Positions 63,383 through 64,000 of a DNA stretch of 64,000 nt are shown here, one piece after another. Under the pieces are notes generated by a model, which saw nothing but the letters and a program-made list of their open reading frames with translations, ran no database searches and was not told the origin of the DNA. The position numbers and the translations under genes are program-made. Numbering within the stretch: the stretch's first letter is position 1; each line of letters opens with the position of its first letter. The DNA is from Akkermansia massiliensis. GTDB taxonomy: Bacteria > Verrucomicrobiota > Verrucomicrobiia > Verrucomicrobiales > Akkermansiaceae. The DNA is taken from positions 806,001 to 870,000 of the forward strand of contig NZ_JAMGSI010000002.1 in assembly GCF_023516715.1 (NCBI RefSeq), given 5' to 3'.

Positions 63383-63395
63383 GGATTAGAAATCC
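63383..63395. repeat. Palindrome GGATT-AGA-AATCC
   Basis: Perfect 5-bp inverted repeat with a 3-nt centre, 33 nt upstream of the last glycosyltransferase start. The AGA centre complements the TCT centre of the copy at 63214. Confidence 0.6.
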
Positions 63396-63427
63396 TGTAT
63401 TTCTCCACCGAGTTTTAAATCTGGAAA

Positions 63428-64000
63428 ATGGAAGAAAAGAACAGGCATATCCGGGATAGCCGCTATGGTTGGATAGAATTCAGCGTGATTTTAATCGCCT
63501 ATAATCTGGAGCATTATTTGAGAAAAACCGTTCAATCCGTATTGGATCAGGAATTTAAGAATTTTGAATTGATCATCGTTGATGACGGCTCGACGGATGG
63601 CACCCTTCAAGTGGTGGAATTTTTTCAGGATTCCAGAATTAACGTCATTTCCCAGGAAAATGGAGGCGCTTCGCATGCCAGAAACACGGGAATGAAAGCG
63701 GCCAAAGGAAAATACGTGGCATTCCTTGATGGAGATGGCTACTGGTATCCTGATCATTTGAAGATGGCATATGATTTTTTCCGGAAGCATCCCGGCGTGT
63801 ACGTTTATGCCGCCAGATATACATGGAACAAGGAGGATTGCATTCCCCGCAGGAAGGGAAAACCGTGCTCCTTCGTAGTCAGGAAACTGGGGTTAAGAGG
63901 GCTTTTATCCATCCATACGAGCAGCGTTGTTCTGAATTCCTCCCTGGCATCTTCTCTTCCCTTGTGGGAAGCAGGCATGAAATACGGAGAGGATGTCCTG
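63428..64000 (+). CDS. Glycosyltransferase family 2 protein (cut by window edge)
   Basis: 191 codons visible from the ATG at 63428, open to the right edge. GT2 motifs are FSVILIAYNLEHYLRKTVQS, LIIVDDGSTDGT, HARNTGMKAAKGKYVAFLD and DGDGYWYPDHL. It is closely similar to the GT2 at 60269-61261 over the whole visible length (including VRKLGLRGLLSIH and the KYGEDVL ending), so the two are paralogues on opposite strands. The usual DGDD reads DGDG here, a change at the second acidic position that may or may not matter for metal binding. Confidence 0.9.
   Translation, partial: MEEKNRHIRDSRYGWIEFSVILIAYNLEHYLRKTVQSVLDQEFKNFELIIVDDGSTDGTLQVVEFFQDSRINVISQENGGASHARNTGMKAAKGKYVAFLDGDGYWYPDHLKMAYDFFRKHPGVYVYAARYTWNKEDCIPRRKGKPCSFVVRKLGLRGLLSIHTSSVVLNSSLASSLPLWEAGMKYGEDVL

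Larger units (their letters stand above)
62737..63427. other. Long intergenic region, no convincing gene
   Basis: 691 nt. Open frames at 62757-63011 (plus) and 62814-63053 (minus) overlap each other and match no family; neither has a ribosome site. Two more GGATT-type palindromes lie near its right end. Its length is unusual for this gene-dense window and may mark decayed DNA or regulatory sequence. Confidence 0.5.

Noticed and set aside
1-64000. tRNA, rRNA, CRISPR array or insertion sequence
   Set aside because: I looked for T-loop motifs, regularly spaced direct repeats and transposase genes and saw none that hold up; the only transposase-like sequence is the domain fused to RsmH.

Overview
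The window looks like a chromosomal segment of a Gram-negative bacterium of the Verrucomicrobiota, most likely Akkermansia or a close relative. That attribution is my recognition of the protein sequences and gene order; no 16S gene is present to confirm it. Evidence for a Gram-negative envelope is an Lpt/Kdo lipopolysaccharide operon, a complete peptidoglycan pathway and a surface-polysaccharide locus. The core is moderately GC-rich and mostly coded on the minus strand. The RHS toxin tip (9.6-11.0 kb) and parts of the glycan locus (52-64 kb) are visibly AT-richer.

Layout. (1) 0-3.4 kb, minus: kdsA-lptC-like-lptA-lptB-HAD phosphatase, an LPS export/Kdo operon with overlapping or nearly touching genes. 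(2) 3.5-9.3 kb: a two-domain CbiX-like protein, a MATE exporter, rpsB-tsf with a consensus promoter and a strong terminator, a small membrane protein and an orphan peptide-type ABC ATPase. (3) 9.6-14.1 kb: a 5'-truncated RHS polymorphic toxin with an AT-rich tip, a translationally coupled small membrane protein (likely immunity), and an abrupt junction to a 3' fragment of dnaB on the other strand. (4) 14.6-25.4 kb: a secreted M20 amidohydrolase, a DHQ-synthase-family cyclase with EboD-like motifs, an active HtrA protease beside a catalytically dead HtrA-like lipoprotein, an unknown protein, leuCD, lipB and an N-acetylmuramoyl-alanine amidase. (5) 25.5-44.1 kb, minus: recA, then the division and cell wall (dcw) cluster, transcribed mraZ-rsmH-ftsL-ftsI-murE-murF-mraY-murD-LysM-ftsW-murG-murC/B-ddl-ftsQ. 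It starts from a promoter embedded in a 10-bp-periodic MraZ-box-like array. ftsA and ftsZ are not at its end. (6) 44.2-51.8 kb: a YycJ/WalJ-type hydrolase, a TRIC-family membrane protein, an HNH nuclease, the tRNA modification genes mnmA-mnmE and miaA, and two secreted unknowns. (7) 51.8-64 kb: an acetyltransferase, two GT4, one GT8 and three GT2 glycosyltransferases and a Wzx-type flippase, interrupted by a BACON-like protein. This is a surface glycan locus that continues past the right edge.

The most notable observations are: an N-terminal REP-associated tyrosine transposase-like (HUH) domain fused to RsmH; the active/dead HtrA pair; the dnaB/RHS junction; the RHS tip with its coupled membrane partner; the EboD-like cyclase; the MraZ-box/promoter overlap; a LysM protein inside the dcw cluster; and small GGATT-N3-AATCC palindromes between the glycosyltransferase genes. 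No tRNA, rRNA, CRISPR array or insertion sequence was recognised.
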